Part shown: piece by piece, positions 43,355-52,129 of the stretch
Layout: every line of letters starts with the position of its first letter
Position numbering within the stretch: position 1 is the stretch's first letter
NCBI RefSeq assembly: GCF_000733775.1
Contig: NZ_JPOE01000002.1
Location: 930,001 to 994,000 of the forward strand
Source: Thiomonas sp. FB-Cd
GTDB taxonomy: Bacteria > Pseudomonadota > Gammaproteobacteria > Burkholderiales > Burkholderiaceae_C
Reading direction: 5' to 3'
DNA length: 64,000 nucleotides
Made by a program: the position numbers and the translations under genes
The notes under the pieces: model-generated
What the model was told of the DNA's origin: nothing
The model's database searches: none
What the model saw: only the letters and a program-made list of their open reading frames with translations

Positions 43355-45192
43355 GCCGCCTCCTTTTGCAGCGGGGTCTCCGTCTGCACCGGGGTCAGGT
43401 TTTGGGCAATCGCTTCGCTGATGAAGCGCGCCGTGATGGGCGTGCCGTCATAATGCAGCACCTTCACCAGACGCGCCGGATCGATCGACAGCTCGTTGAC
43501 CAACAGCGTGTGCATCTGGGCGTCGCGGTTCTGTTCGACCACGAACACCTTGTCGTGTTCCGCCATGAACTGGCTCACCGACTCGGCAAACGGGAATGCG
43601 CGCAGCCGCAAGGCATCGAGCTCGTAGCCTTGCTGCGTTAGCACATCGAGCGCTTCGCGCATGGCCGGACTGGTCGAGCCGAAGTACAGCACGCCAAGCC
43701 GCGTTGCACGCTCGGCGCGGCGCAGCTCGGGCTGCGGCGCAAGCGCGGCCGCCGTCTTGAACTTCTTCAGCAGCCGTTCCATGTTGTACACGTAGTCGGA
43801 CCCCCGCTCCGAATAGCGCGCGTACGGATCACGGGTCGTGCCGCGCGTGAAATAGCTGCCGAGCGTGGGGTGCGTGCCAGGCAATGTGCGCCAGGGAATT
43901 CCGTCCCCATCCACATCCTTGTATCGACCAAAGTCCTTGCCGGCCTCGAGCTCCTCCGCGGTCATCACCTTGCCCCGGTCATAGGCGCGCGCGTCGTCCC
44001 ATGTGAACGGCTTGCACAGGCGCTGGTTCATCCCGATGTCCAGGTCACTCATGACGAAGATCGGTGTCTGCAGCCGCTCAGCAAGGTCCAGTGCGGCCGC
44101 TGCATGCTCGAAACATTCATGCGGGTCTTCCGGGAACAGCAAGACATGCTTGGTGTCGCCGTGGGACGCATAGGCGCAGGCGAGCAGATCGGATTGCTGG
44201 GTGCGCGTGGGCATGCCCGTCGACGGTCCGCCGCGCTGCACATCGATGATCGTGATGGGGATCTCGGCAAAGTACGCCAGGCCGATGAACTCCGTCATCA
44301 GCGAGATGCCGGGGCCGGATGTGGCCGTGAAGGCCCGCGCGCCGTTCCAGCCTGCGCCGACCACCACGCCGATGGATGCCAACTCATCCTCGGCCTGGAC
44401 GATCGCCACCCTGTTCTTGCCGCTTTGGGGTTCGACGCGGAATTTGTCGCAGAACTTCTGGAAGGTTTCCGCCACCGACGATGACGGGGTGATCGGATAC
44501 CAGGCTGCAACCGTCGCCCCTCCGTAGACGCAGCCAAGTGCCGCCGCGCTATTGCCGTCGGTGAAAATCTGGTTGCCCACCTTGTCGGCGCGCTGCACCC
44601 GGATGCCCAGCGGCGCCTGGAGATGGTTTTTGACGTAATCACGCCCAAGGTGCAAGGCCCGCACGTTCGATTCGAGCAGCAACTCCTTGCCCCGGTACTG
44701 TTCGGCAAAGAGCGTCTCGAAGACCGCGGCGTCCACATCCAGGAGCACCGACAGTGCGCCCACATAAATGATGTTCTTGAACAACTGCCGCTGACGCGGG
44801 TCCGCATAGGCCGCATTGCAGATCTCGGTCAACGGAACGCCGATGACCTCGATGTCCTTGCGCAGCGCCGACTCCGCCACCGGGCGCGTGCTGTCATAAA
44901 AGAGGTAGCCGCCGCTTTGAACTTCGGCCACGTCCGCGGCCCAGGTTTGCGGGTTCATGGCCACCATCATGTCCACCCCGCCGCGCCGGCCGAGATAGCC
45001 CTTTTCGCACACGCGCGCTTCGTACCACGTCGGCATCCCCTGGATGTTGCTGGGGAAAATGTTGCGCGGACTCACGGGCACGCCCATGCGCAGGATCGCC
45101 TTGGCAAACAGCTCGTTGGCCGAGGCCGAGCCCGAGCCGTTGACGTTGGCAAACTTGATGACGAAGTCGTTGACCGCCTCGATGCGTTTCAT
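43351..45192 (-). CDS. korA: 2-oxoacid:ferredoxin oxidoreductase alpha subunit (gamma-alpha fusion)
   Basis: A 613-residue protein with the gamma domain first (about 1-185: ANVNGSGSASANELFAKAILRMG, GGVDMMVAMNPQTW) and the alpha (pyrimidine) domain after it (about 205-600: GCVYGGATVAAWYPITPSSSVAETF, FTATSGPGISLMTEFIGLAYFAEIP). This gamma-alpha fusion is typical of KorA in aerobes and in Sulfolobus-like enzymes. It overlaps the GltD-like gene (ATGA, 45189-45192) and korB. Together they would give an enzyme using the FAD protein for NAD(P)H coupling. Confidence 0.92.
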   Translation of the reverse strand: MKRIEAVNDFVIKFANVNGSGSASANELFAKAILRMGVPVSPRNIFPSNIQGMPTWYEARVCEKGYLGRRGGVDMMVAMNPQTWAADVAEVQSGGYLFYDSTRPVAESALRKDIEVIGVPLTEICNAAYADPRQRQLFKNIIYVGALSVLLDVDAAVFETLFAEQYRGKELLLESNVRALHLGRDYVKNHLQAPLGIRVQRADKVGNQIFTDGNSAAALGCVYGGATVAAWYPITPSSSVAETFQKFCDKFRVEPQSGKNRVAIVQAEDELASIGVVVGAGWNGARAFTATSGPGISLMTEFIGLAYFAEIPITIIDVQRGGPSTGMPTRTQQSDLLACAYASHGDTKHVLLFPEDPHECFEHAAAALDLAERLQTPIFVMSDLDIGMNQRLCKPFTWDDARAYDRGKVMTAEELEAGKDFGRYKDVDGDGIPWRTLPGTHPTLGSYFTRGTTRDPYARYSERGSDYVYNMERLLKKFKTAAALAPQPELRRAERATRLGVLYFGSTSPAMREALDVLTQQGYELDALRLRAFPFAESVSQFMAEHDKVFVVEQNRDAQMHTLLVNELSIDPARLVKVLHYDGTPITARFISEAIAQNLTPVQTETPLQKEAA

Positions 45193-47021
45193 GCGACCTC
45201 CAGGGTGCTGGGAATGGGTTGAGCGGCGCGGCTATACGGGCCGGCCTGAACGGTCGTGAGCTGAAATTTCTGCATGTCCCAGGCCCCCGTGGGGCAGCGC
45301 TCGGCACACAGTCCGCAGTGCAGGCAGACATCTTCGTCCTTGACCATGACGCGCCCGGTCTTGAGCGGCGCCGACACGTACAGCGCCTGGGTCAGGTTGC
45401 GAGCCGGCGCCTTCAGTCGCGTGCGCAACTCCGCCTCCTCGCCGTTGTGGGTAAACGTGATGCAGTCCATCGGACAGACATCCGTGCAGGCGTCGCACTC
45501 GATGCAGGCCTGCCGATTGAAGACGGTTTGCACGTCACAGTTCAGGCACCGGCTGGCCTCCTTGAAAGCCGTGGCGGCGTCGAACCCCATTTCCACCTCG
45601 ACTCGGATGCTCGCCAGAGCCACCTCGGCGGCGGCCCAGGGCACCCGAAATCGCGTGTCGGGGGACACGTCATTGTGATAGGTCCACTCGTGGATCCCCA
45701 TCTTGGTGGACATCAGGTTGGTGGTCGGAGCCGGGCGCACGCGCACGTCCTGTGCGTGCACGAAGCGGTCGATGGAAATGGCCGCCTCGTGGCCATGCGC
45801 CACCGCCGTGATGATGTTCTTCGGGCCGTAGGCCGCATCCCCACCGAAAAAAACGCGCTCGAGCGTGGACTGGAACGTGCTGCCATGCAGCACGGGCAAG
45901 CCCCATTTGTCGAACGCAATGCCCACATCGCTCTCGATCCAGGGAAAGGCGTTCTCCTGGCCCACGGCGATCAGCACGGCATCGCACTCGACAAACACCT
46001 CGGGCTCGCCCGTGGACACGAGGGTGCGCTTGCCGTTGCCATCGTAGACCGCCTCGACGACATCAAAGCGCATGCCGGTGAGCTTGCCGTTTTCGTGCAC
46101 GAACGCTTTCGGCACATGAAAGTTGAGGATCGGAATGCCCTCGTGCAGCGCGTCTTCCTTCTCCCACGGCGACGCCTTCATTTCCGCAAAGCCGCTGCGC
46201 ACGATCACCTTCACGTCGGTGCTGCCCAGCCGTCGGGCCGAGCGGCAGCAATCCATGGCCGTATTGCCACCACCCAGCACGATCACGCGCTTTGCGCTGC
46301 TCGTGATATGGCCAAACGACACCGAGGCCAGCCAGTCGATGCCGATGTGCACGAGGTCCGCCGCCTCACGGCGTCCGGGAAGATCCAGATCGCGCCCACG
46401 GGGCGCGCCGCAGCCGACGAAGATTGCGTCGTAGCCCTCGTTCAGCAGACTGCGCATGGACTGCACGCGCTGCCCACTCCTGAACTCCACACCCATGTCC
46501 AGGATGTAGCCGGTTTCCTCATCGATCACGGCCTCGGGCAGGCGAAACCGCGGAATCTGCGAGCGGATGAACCCCCCGGCCTTGGCTTCCCCATCAAAGA
46601 TCGTCACCGCGTAGCCCAGTGGCGCAAGATCACGCGCCACGGTGAGGGACGCAGGTCCGGCGCCGACGCAGGCGACGCGCTTTCCGTTGCTGGGGCCGAT
46701 GGCCGGCATGCGGCTCCTGACGTCGCCCTTGTGGTCGGCCGCGACACGCTTGAGGCGGCAGATGGCCACGGGCTCGGGCTGTGCGCGGTTGTTCTGCTCG
46801 ACACGGCCGCGGCGGCAGGCGGGCTCGCAGGGCCGGTCGCAGGTGCGCCCGAGCACGCCGGGGAACACGTTGGAGACCCAGTTCACCATGTAGGCGTCGG
46901 CGTTGCGGCCTTGCGCAATCAGACGGATGTACTCCGGCACCGGAGTGTGGGCCGGGCAGGCCCACTGACAATCAACGACTTTGTGGAAGTAGTCTGGATC
47001 GGCTGTGTCCGTGGGTTTCAA
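45189..47021 (-). CDS. GltD-like FAD/NAD(P) oxidoreductase with 4Fe-4S domains, partner of KorAB
   Basis: About 610 residues. The N-terminal helical cluster domain (DCQWACPAHTPVPEYIRL, GRTCDRPCEPACRRG) is followed by FAD/NAD Rossmann domains (VACVGAGPASLTVARDL, VIVLGGGNTAMDCCRS, FFGGDAAYGPKNIITAVAHG). A C-terminal ferredoxin part carries CIECDACTDVCPMDCI and CLHCGLCAERCPTGAW. This layout is that of the NAD(P)H-linking subunit in phenylglyoxylate- and 2-oxoglutarate-oxidoreductase complexes. The start is taken as TTG 47021, with GGAG six bases upstream and residues KPTDTADPDYFHKV, which fit homologues as I remember them. It is first in the KOR operon. Confidence 0.86.
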   Translation of the reverse strand: MKPTDTADPDYFHKVVDCQWACPAHTPVPEYIRLIAQGRNADAYMVNWVSNVFPGVLGRTCDRPCEPACRRGRVEQNNRAQPEPVAICRLKRVAADHKGDVRSRMPAIGPSNGKRVACVGAGPASLTVARDLAPLGYAVTIFDGEAKAGGFIRSQIPRFRLPEAVIDEETGYILDMGVEFRSGQRVQSMRSLLNEGYDAIFVGCGAPRGRDLDLPGRREAADLVHIGIDWLASVSFGHITSSAKRVIVLGGGNTAMDCCRSARRLGSTDVKVIVRSGFAEMKASPWEKEDALHEGIPILNFHVPKAFVHENGKLTGMRFDVVEAVYDGNGKRTLVSTGEPEVFVECDAVLIAVGQENAFPWIESDVGIAFDKWGLPVLHGSTFQSTLERVFFGGDAAYGPKNIITAVAHGHEAAISIDRFVHAQDVRVRPAPTTNLMSTKMGIHEWTYHNDVSPDTRFRVPWAAAEVALASIRVEVEMGFDAATAFKEASRCLNCDVQTVFNRQACIECDACTDVCPMDCITFTHNGEEAELRTRLKAPARNLTQALYVSAPLKTGRVMVKDEDVCLHCGLCAERCPTGAWDMQKFQLTTVQAGPYSRAAQPIPSTLEVA

Positions 47022-47252
47022 CTCGGTCTCCTGCAAGGCGTGCTGAACAACTCCGACGGCGACCGTCAAGCCAGCGCCATCGTCTGAAGCCGCCCCAAAC
47101 CGCGCGCGCTTTGCCGGCCAGGGTGCAAAGTGCGGCCATCCGAGCACCCCATTGCCTTCCAGCGCCCATGGCCCCTTTTCTGCGATTTGGGTGGAAATCA
47201 GTGTAGAACCTCGGGCGCCCCAGCGTTTCCATGCAAGCGGCCATTTCCCGAC

Positions 47253-47272
47253 TTTGTTTGATTTGGAACAAG
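47253..47272. promoter_or_regulatory. operator-like repeat, copy 1
   Basis: TTTGTTTGATTTGGAACAAG. It resembles copy 2 at 47320-47340 (16 of 19 bases shared) and is itself an imperfect palindrome (ACTTTGTT ... GGAACAAGT). Both are preceded by CATTTCCC. It lies between the divergent KOR operon and cyclic-nucleotide-binding protein gene. Confidence 0.55.
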
Positions 47273-47319
47273 TCGGCTTTTGCCGGTTCGACCATGGCAC
47301 AGCCTCGCGCATTTCCCCG

Positions 47320-47340
47320 TTTGTTTGACTTCGGACAAAG
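47320..47340. promoter_or_regulatory. operator-like repeat, copy 2
   Basis: TTTGTTTGACTTCGGACAAAG, 67 bp from copy 1 and in the same orientation. The half sites recall Crp/Fnr-type boxes. Confidence 0.55.
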
Positions 47341-47399
47341 CGTGCCTCGCCCAGCCGCGCTGCAATGCAATCCATTCACGGCCCACCGGGAAGTCCGTC

Positions 47400-47873
47400 A
47401 TGCAAGCTGCCAATCTCGCGAAGTACCTGCAAACGCACACCATTCTCTCCGCGCTCAGTGCGCAGCAATTGGCGCCGCTGGTGGCCCATGCCAAGGAACA
47501 GCATCTGTCGCCCGGCGAGGTGCTCTTCAGTCAGGGCGACGCAGCCCGGCACTTTTATGTCCTGCGCGAGGGTGCCGTGCAGATCGGTGTGCCGGCGATC
47601 AACGGCCCGGCACTCGAAGTGCAGGCGCTAGGCGCGGACGCCGTGATCGGCTGGTCGTGGCTCATTCCACCGTATCGGTGGAGTTTCGAGGCCAAGGCGC
47701 AATCGGATGCGTCCCTGGTGGCGTTTGACGGCAAGGCGATCCTGCAGGAATGCGAGAAGGATCCGGCCCTGGGCTACGCGCTGATGAAAGTCTTCGCCGC
47801 GCTGATGTCGCAACGGCTGGATGCAGCGCGCCTCAAGATGATGGAAAGCTGGATGCCACCCGGCTGGGCCTGA
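47400..47873 (+). CDS. cyclic nucleotide-binding domain protein without HTH
   Basis: A 157-residue protein starting MQAANLAKYLQTHTILSALS. It has one Crp-like jelly-roll domain (SPGEVLFSQGDAARHFYVLREGAVQIG, IGWSWLIPPYRWSFEA) and a long C-terminal helix (LMKVFAALMSQRLDAARLKMM). The usual C-terminal winged helix of Crp/Fnr proteins is missing, although the frame ends cleanly. It is therefore more likely a ligand-sensing partner than a DNA-binding regulator. It is divergent from the GltD-KorAB-CBS operon with two operator-like repeats between. Confidence 0.85.
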   Translation: MQAANLAKYLQTHTILSALSAQQLAPLVAHAKEQHLSPGEVLFSQGDAARHFYVLREGAVQIGVPAINGPALEVQALGADAVIGWSWLIPPYRWSFEAKAQSDASLVAFDGKAILQECEKDPALGYALMKVFAALMSQRLDAARLKMMESWMPPGWA

Positions 47874-47933
47874 GGGCACGACACGCCCCCCGGCCGTGTG
47901 GCCATCTGGGGCGGTGACTGCGGCTCCTGGGTC

Positions 47934-49853
47934 TCATCCAAGAAAACACGTCGACAGCCACGGCACCGCGGCGACGATGAGGATCCCAACGAGCAATGCC
48001 ACCATGTAGCCCAGCATCGGGCGGATCCCGGCGTCGGGATTCACGCGCCCAATGGCGCACGCCGCGTAGTAGCCGACCCCAATGGGTGGCGTGAACAGGC
48101 CAAGCCCCATGGCCAGGACCGCCACCATCGCGTAGTGCACCTCGTTGAGACCGAGCTGCTGCGCAATCGGAAACAGCAGTGGCCCGAACAGCACCATCGC
48201 GGGAATGCCCTCGAGCACCGATCCCAGTGCGATGAAGAGCACGATCGATACGGCAAGAAAGGCGATCGCGCCACCGGGCATGCTTGCCATGGCGCTGGCC
48301 AGATCGCCCGAGAACCCCGACTGGGTCAGGCCCCAGGCAATGGCCGTGGCCGTGCCGATGATGAGCAGGATGGCGCCCGACAGGCTGGCGGTGTCGATGA
48401 GCATCGGCACGATGCGACGCCACTCGAACTGGCGGTAGAACAGCAAACCGGCAAACACCGCGTAGACGATGCCCAGCGCGGAAACCTCGGTGGCTGTTGC
48501 AACACCGTCCACCACGGCCCCGCGGATGACAAACGGCAGCACGAGTGCGGGGACGGCGACGGCGAACAGGCGCCCGATCTCCCGCAGCGGTGCGCGCCTG
48601 ACCTGACTCAGGTCCTCATGGCGATGGCGCATCCACACCACCACGCACAGAATGAGGCCGGTGACCAAAGCCGGAAGCATGCCTCCGGTAAACAGCGCCG
48701 AAATCGACACGCCGGTGACCGATCCGATCGTGATGAGCACAAGGCTTGGCGGGATGGTCTCGGTCTGCGCGCCCGTGGCTGCAAGCAGCGCGACCAGTTC
48801 GCCGGGCTGTTCACCGCGCCTTTGCATCTCGGGGAACAGGGCCGGTGCGATGGCCGCCATGTCCGCGGCTTTCGAGCCGGAAATGCCCGAGACCAGGTAC
48901 ATCGCCCCCACCAGCACGTACGACAGGCCGCCGCGAACATGCCCCAAAAGGCTGGCGAGAAACGCAACCATCGCGCGCGCCATACCGGTCATCTCGATCA
49001 ACAGTCCAAGAAATACGAAGAGGGGCACGGCAAGCAAGATCAGGTGGGACATGCCTTCGTCCATGCGTCCCACCATGATGAGCAGAGGCGTCTGCGTGGA
49101 CAGGGCAAGATAGCTGAATGCAGCCAGACCGAACGCGAAGGCGATCGGGATGCCGGCGAACACGCAGGCTCCGCCCACGCCGACAATGAAGATCAGCAGG
49201 TTGAGTCTGCCCAACGGACTGAACAGCGGTGCGGCGGCCCAGAACGCAGCAACGAGGAGCGCAACCAGCGCGCACGCCATCAGCGCATGCCTGGGCTTGG
49301 CCACGCGCGCCAGGCGAAGCGTGGCAACCAGCCCCATCAACACGATGCCCACCGGCATCGCCGCCGCGCGCCATACATCGGGCAGACCGAGCGCCGGCGT
49401 GGTGATCGCAGCCTGATCATGCGCGAACAGGGTTGCGGGCCAGACCACCAGGACAAGAAACGCCAGGCTGGCGGCGATCGCCACCGCCTCGGCGAGCGCC
49501 CGGGCCTGCGGCCGGAGCCTGTTGACGAGCGCCGTCATCCGCATATGGTCGCCGCGCCGCAGCGCAACAACCGAGCCCATCATCGCAAGCCAAAGGAAGA
49601 GAATCGAGGCCAGTTCGTCCGACCACACCAGGGGGTGGCGAAACACCGTGCGCGCAACAATGCCCGACAGCAACACGCCAATCTCGACCAGCACGAGCAG
49701 GCCGGCCGGGATCTCGATGGCCCAGCCCAAAACGCGATCCAACCCGCCCAGCCAAGTGGGGGGCGGCAAGCCTGCGGCGCCTGCTTGCCCCGTCCCCTGC
49801 CCCGAAGGCTGGCCCATGACGGCACCTGGCGGGCGCCGTCCTTCATCGCTCAT
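47934..49853 (-). CDS. TRAP transporter, fused DctQ-DctM membrane protein
   Basis: About 639 residues. The N-terminal DctQ part (about 30-185) has four helices, with PLVWSDELASILFLWLAMMGS as the family block. The DctM part (about 210-630) has about twelve helices with GVGGACVFAGIPIAFAFGL, YLVSGISGSKAADMAAIAPALF and GLGLFTPPIGVGYY. It imports an organic acid with Na+ or H+ using the DctP protein encoded just upstream (ATGA overlap at 49850-49853). The start MSDEGRRPPG at 49853 is chosen from that overlap. Confidence 0.92.
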   Translation of the reverse strand: MSDEGRRPPGAVMGQPSGQGTGQAGAAGLPPPTWLGGLDRVLGWAIEIPAGLLVLVEIGVLLSGIVARTVFRHPLVWSDELASILFLWLAMMGSVVALRRGDHMRMTALVNRLRPQARALAEAVAIAASLAFLVLVVWPATLFAHDQAAITTPALGLPDVWRAAAMPVGIVLMGLVATLRLARVAKPRHALMACALVALLVAAFWAAAPLFSPLGRLNLLIFIVGVGGACVFAGIPIAFAFGLAAFSYLALSTQTPLLIMVGRMDEGMSHLILLAVPLFVFLGLLIEMTGMARAMVAFLASLLGHVRGGLSYVLVGAMYLVSGISGSKAADMAAIAPALFPEMQRRGEQPGELVALLAATGAQTETIPPSLVLITIGSVTGVSISALFTGGMLPALVTGLILCVVVWMRHRHEDLSQVRRAPLREIGRLFAVAVPALVLPFVIRGAVVDGVATATEVSALGIVYAVFAGLLFYRQFEWRRIVPMLIDTASLSGAILLIIGTATAIAWGLTQSGFSGDLASAMASMPGGAIAFLAVSIVLFIALGSVLEGIPAMVLFGPLLFPIAQQLGLNEVHYAMVAVLAMGLGLFTPPIGVGYYAACAIGRVNPDAGIRPMLGYMVALLVGILIVAAVPWLSTCFLG

Positions 49854-50866
49854 GCAAGTCTCCCGGAGCTGGCCTCCAGGATGCCCCATGCCTCATCGCC
49901 AAACTTGGCCTTCCACTGCGCATAGAACCCTGCACGGCGCAGCTGGTCGCGGAAGCTGTCGGGTTTCGTGGCGTTGAATTGCATGCCCTTGGCGGTGAGC
50001 TGCGTCTGCAGCGTCGCGTTGAGCGCCGCCACGTCCACGCGCTCCTTCATGGCTGCCGCATTGACGTGCTTGGCAACGATGGTGCGCAAATCGGCAGGCA
50101 GGCGATCCCACAAGCTGCGGTTCGAGAGGAACCAGAACCCGTCCCACATGTGGTTGGTGAGCGAGCAGTACTTTTGCACCTCGTACAGCTTGGCGGTCGA
50201 GATGATCGCCAGCGGATTCTCCTCGCCATCGACCAGCTTGGTCTGCAGCGCCGAGTACACCTCGGAGAAATTGATCGAAGTCGGCGCGGCGCCAAAGGCC
50301 TGGAACATCGACGTCCACAGCGGTGAGACCGGGACCCGGATCTTGAAGTCTTTCAGATCGGCCGCTGTGCGGATCGGCTTGGTGGACGAGGTGATCTCGC
50401 GAAACCCGTTGTCCCAGATTTTGTCCATGGCCACCAGGTTGGCCTTGGCGATCTGGCCGCGCACGTAGGCCCCAAGCTTGCCATCAAGCGCCTTCCACAC
50501 GGCGTCGTAGTCCGCAAACGCAAAGCCAATGCCGGTGATCGCCGCTGCCGGCACGAGTGTGGCCAGAATCAGGCCCGACAGCGTGAAGAAGTCAATGCCC
50601 CCAGCGCGCAGCTGCGTCAGCATGTCGGTATCCGAGCCGAGCTGGTTGTTCGGAAAAATCGTAATGTTGACCCGCCCTTTGGTCGCGGCGCGGATGGCGT
50701 CGACCATCTCCTTCGCACGCACGTTCATCGGATGCGTGACAGGCAGGTTGTTGGCGTACTTGAGGTTGAAAACCTCCGGCGCCGCGTTGGCGCGCGTCTG
50801 CGGCAGTCCGAGCATGAGCGCGCCGCTGCCGGCAGTTGCAAGGAAATCGCGTCGGGTGATGGTCAT
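49850..50866 (-). CDS. TRAP transporter solute-binding protein (DctP family)
   Basis: A 338-residue periplasmic protein with a twin-arginine signal (MTITRRDFLATAGSGALMLG). The mature part shows the DctP fold: PVTHPMNVRAKEMVDAI, VNITIFPNNQLGSDTDML, the arginine region FKIRVPVSPLWTSMFQAFGAAPTSINFSEVYSALQTKLVDG (family arginine in KIRVP), and LTNHMWDGFWFLSN. Ligands are mostly carboxylates; the specific one is unknown. It is followed by the fused DctQM gene; an SDR gene precedes it by 173 bp on the same strand. Confidence 0.92.
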   Translation of the reverse strand: MTITRRDFLATAGSGALMLGLPQTRANAAPEVFNLKYANNLPVTHPMNVRAKEMVDAIRAATKGRVNITIFPNNQLGSDTDMLTQLRAGGIDFFTLSGLILATLVPAAAITGIGFAFADYDAVWKALDGKLGAYVRGQIAKANLVAMDKIWDNGFREITSSTKPIRTAADLKDFKIRVPVSPLWTSMFQAFGAAPTSINFSEVYSALQTKLVDGEENPLAIISTAKLYEVQKYCSLTNHMWDGFWFLSNRSLWDRLPADLRTIVAKHVNAAAMKERVDVAALNATLQTQLTAKGMQFNATKPDSFRDQLRRAGFYAQWKAKFGDEAWGILEASSGRLA

Positions 50867-51039
50867 TGTTATGCCTCCTGAGATTGTTGTGGATGATGCG
50901 GCCAAAACCTCCACTTCAAGGCGCCGCGACCTGGCCTGGGCCGCGGCGGTTCAAATCTGTGCGCTCAGGTTCCCCATACGGCCCTGGCAAGCCGTGGCGA
51001 CGCATCGTCGTGCATGCGCTGAAGATCGTTGCCGGGCAA

Positions 51040-51822
51040 CTACGCGGCATTGCGGCGCAGCGTGGGCAGGCCAACGCCGGCTGCCTCGAACCCGCCATCG
51101 ACGGCAAGCACCTGGCCGTTGATGAAACTGGCATCCGCACTGCACAGGAAGCCGACGGTCGCGGCCATCTCTTCGGCCGTGCCGTACCGGCCCAGCGGAA
51201 TGGCGTCGTAATAGTCCGAGCGCACCGCAACACTGTGCACGAGCTTGGCCATGTCGGTTTCGACCGGCCCGGGCGCAATCACGTTGGCGCGGATGCCGAT
51301 CGTGCCCAACTCCACCGCCTGCTGCTTGGTCAGGTGAATCAAGGCGGCCTTGCTCGTGCCATAGGCCACGCGCAGCGTGCTGGCGCGCAGTCCGGAAATC
51401 GAGGCGATGTTGACCACCGCGCTGCCTTGTCGCATCAGGGGCGTGAAGGCCTGCGTGCACAGGAAGGCGCCATCGAGGTTGGTGCCGAGCACATGGCGCC
51501 ACTCGGCATAGGACGTTTGCGCAATCGGCTTGAAGACCGCCACACCGGCGTTGTTGACCAGCGCATCCACACGCCCGAACCGGCGCTCCACCGCTGCGGC
51601 AGCGCGCGCGACTTGCTCGGGGTCCGACACGTCGCAATGCACGGCAAGCACGTCGTCGGCACGCGCCAGCGCCTTTTCCGTGCGCCCCAGTGTCTCGGCA
51701 TCGATATCCACAAGCGCCACGTGGTAACCGTGGGCGAGGAACCAGCGTCCGATCGCAAGACCGATTCCCCGTGCGCCACCAGTGACGACCGCCACGCGAA
51801 ACTCAAGACCCGTTGAAGGCAT
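51040..51822 (-). CDS. short-chain dehydrogenase/reductase (classical)
   Basis: A 260-residue SDR starting MPSTGLEFRVAVVTGGARGIG. Cofactor motif TGGARGIG, NNAGVAVF, catalytic Ser in NIASISGL, and YGTSK with the catalytic Tyr and Lys; the C-terminal end is LAVDGGFEAAG. DIDAET after the second strand suggests NAD(H) preference. It is upstream of the TRAP genes on the same strand, so it may oxidise the imported hydroxy-acid. Confidence 0.9.
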   Translation of the reverse strand: MPSTGLEFRVAVVTGGARGIGLAIGRWFLAHGYHVALVDIDAETLGRTEKALARADDVLAVHCDVSDPEQVARAAAAVERRFGRVDALVNNAGVAVFKPIAQTSYAEWRHVLGTNLDGAFLCTQAFTPLMRQGSAVVNIASISGLRASTLRVAYGTSKAALIHLTKQQAVELGTIGIRANVIAPGPVETDMAKLVHSVAVRSDYYDAIPLGRYGTAEEMAATVGFLCSADASFINGQVLAVDGGFEAAGVGLPTLRRNAA

Positions 51823-52129
51823 GCAAATGTCCTCGTTGCCCTGATGAAGAACCCTCAACGCATCGTATTACATGTCCCTGCACGGCAGTGCGCGCAGTGT
51901 CCAGCGCACAGCGCACGGACCTCATTTTGTGCAGAGTCGACAAGGCTCGCAGCCGGCGCTGCGGCAGCAGTGATGCGTGCCGGGCCTGGGCCGTGCAGCC
52001 TTGGCACGTCGCGTCCGAAAAGCCTGCGCGGGTCTTCCCAGCGAGCAGCAGGTGCAGGCGATCGAGCCTGGCGCAAGCGTGTGCGTGGTCGGGTCCGGCA
52101 CTCACCCATTGGAGTGCCGGCGCCTTCAA
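51823..52129. other. intergenic stretch between the SDR gene and the lipoprotein gene
   Basis: No gene, repeat or clear promoter was seen in these 307 bp. Confidence 0.4.

Noticed and set aside
45219..47087. 622-codon open frame antisense to the GltD-like gene
   Set aside because: No family features; the opposite strand is clearly coding.
50941..50965. GGTTCAAATC resembling a tRNA T-loop
   Set aside because: No paired T-stem, anticodon arm or acceptor stem around it.
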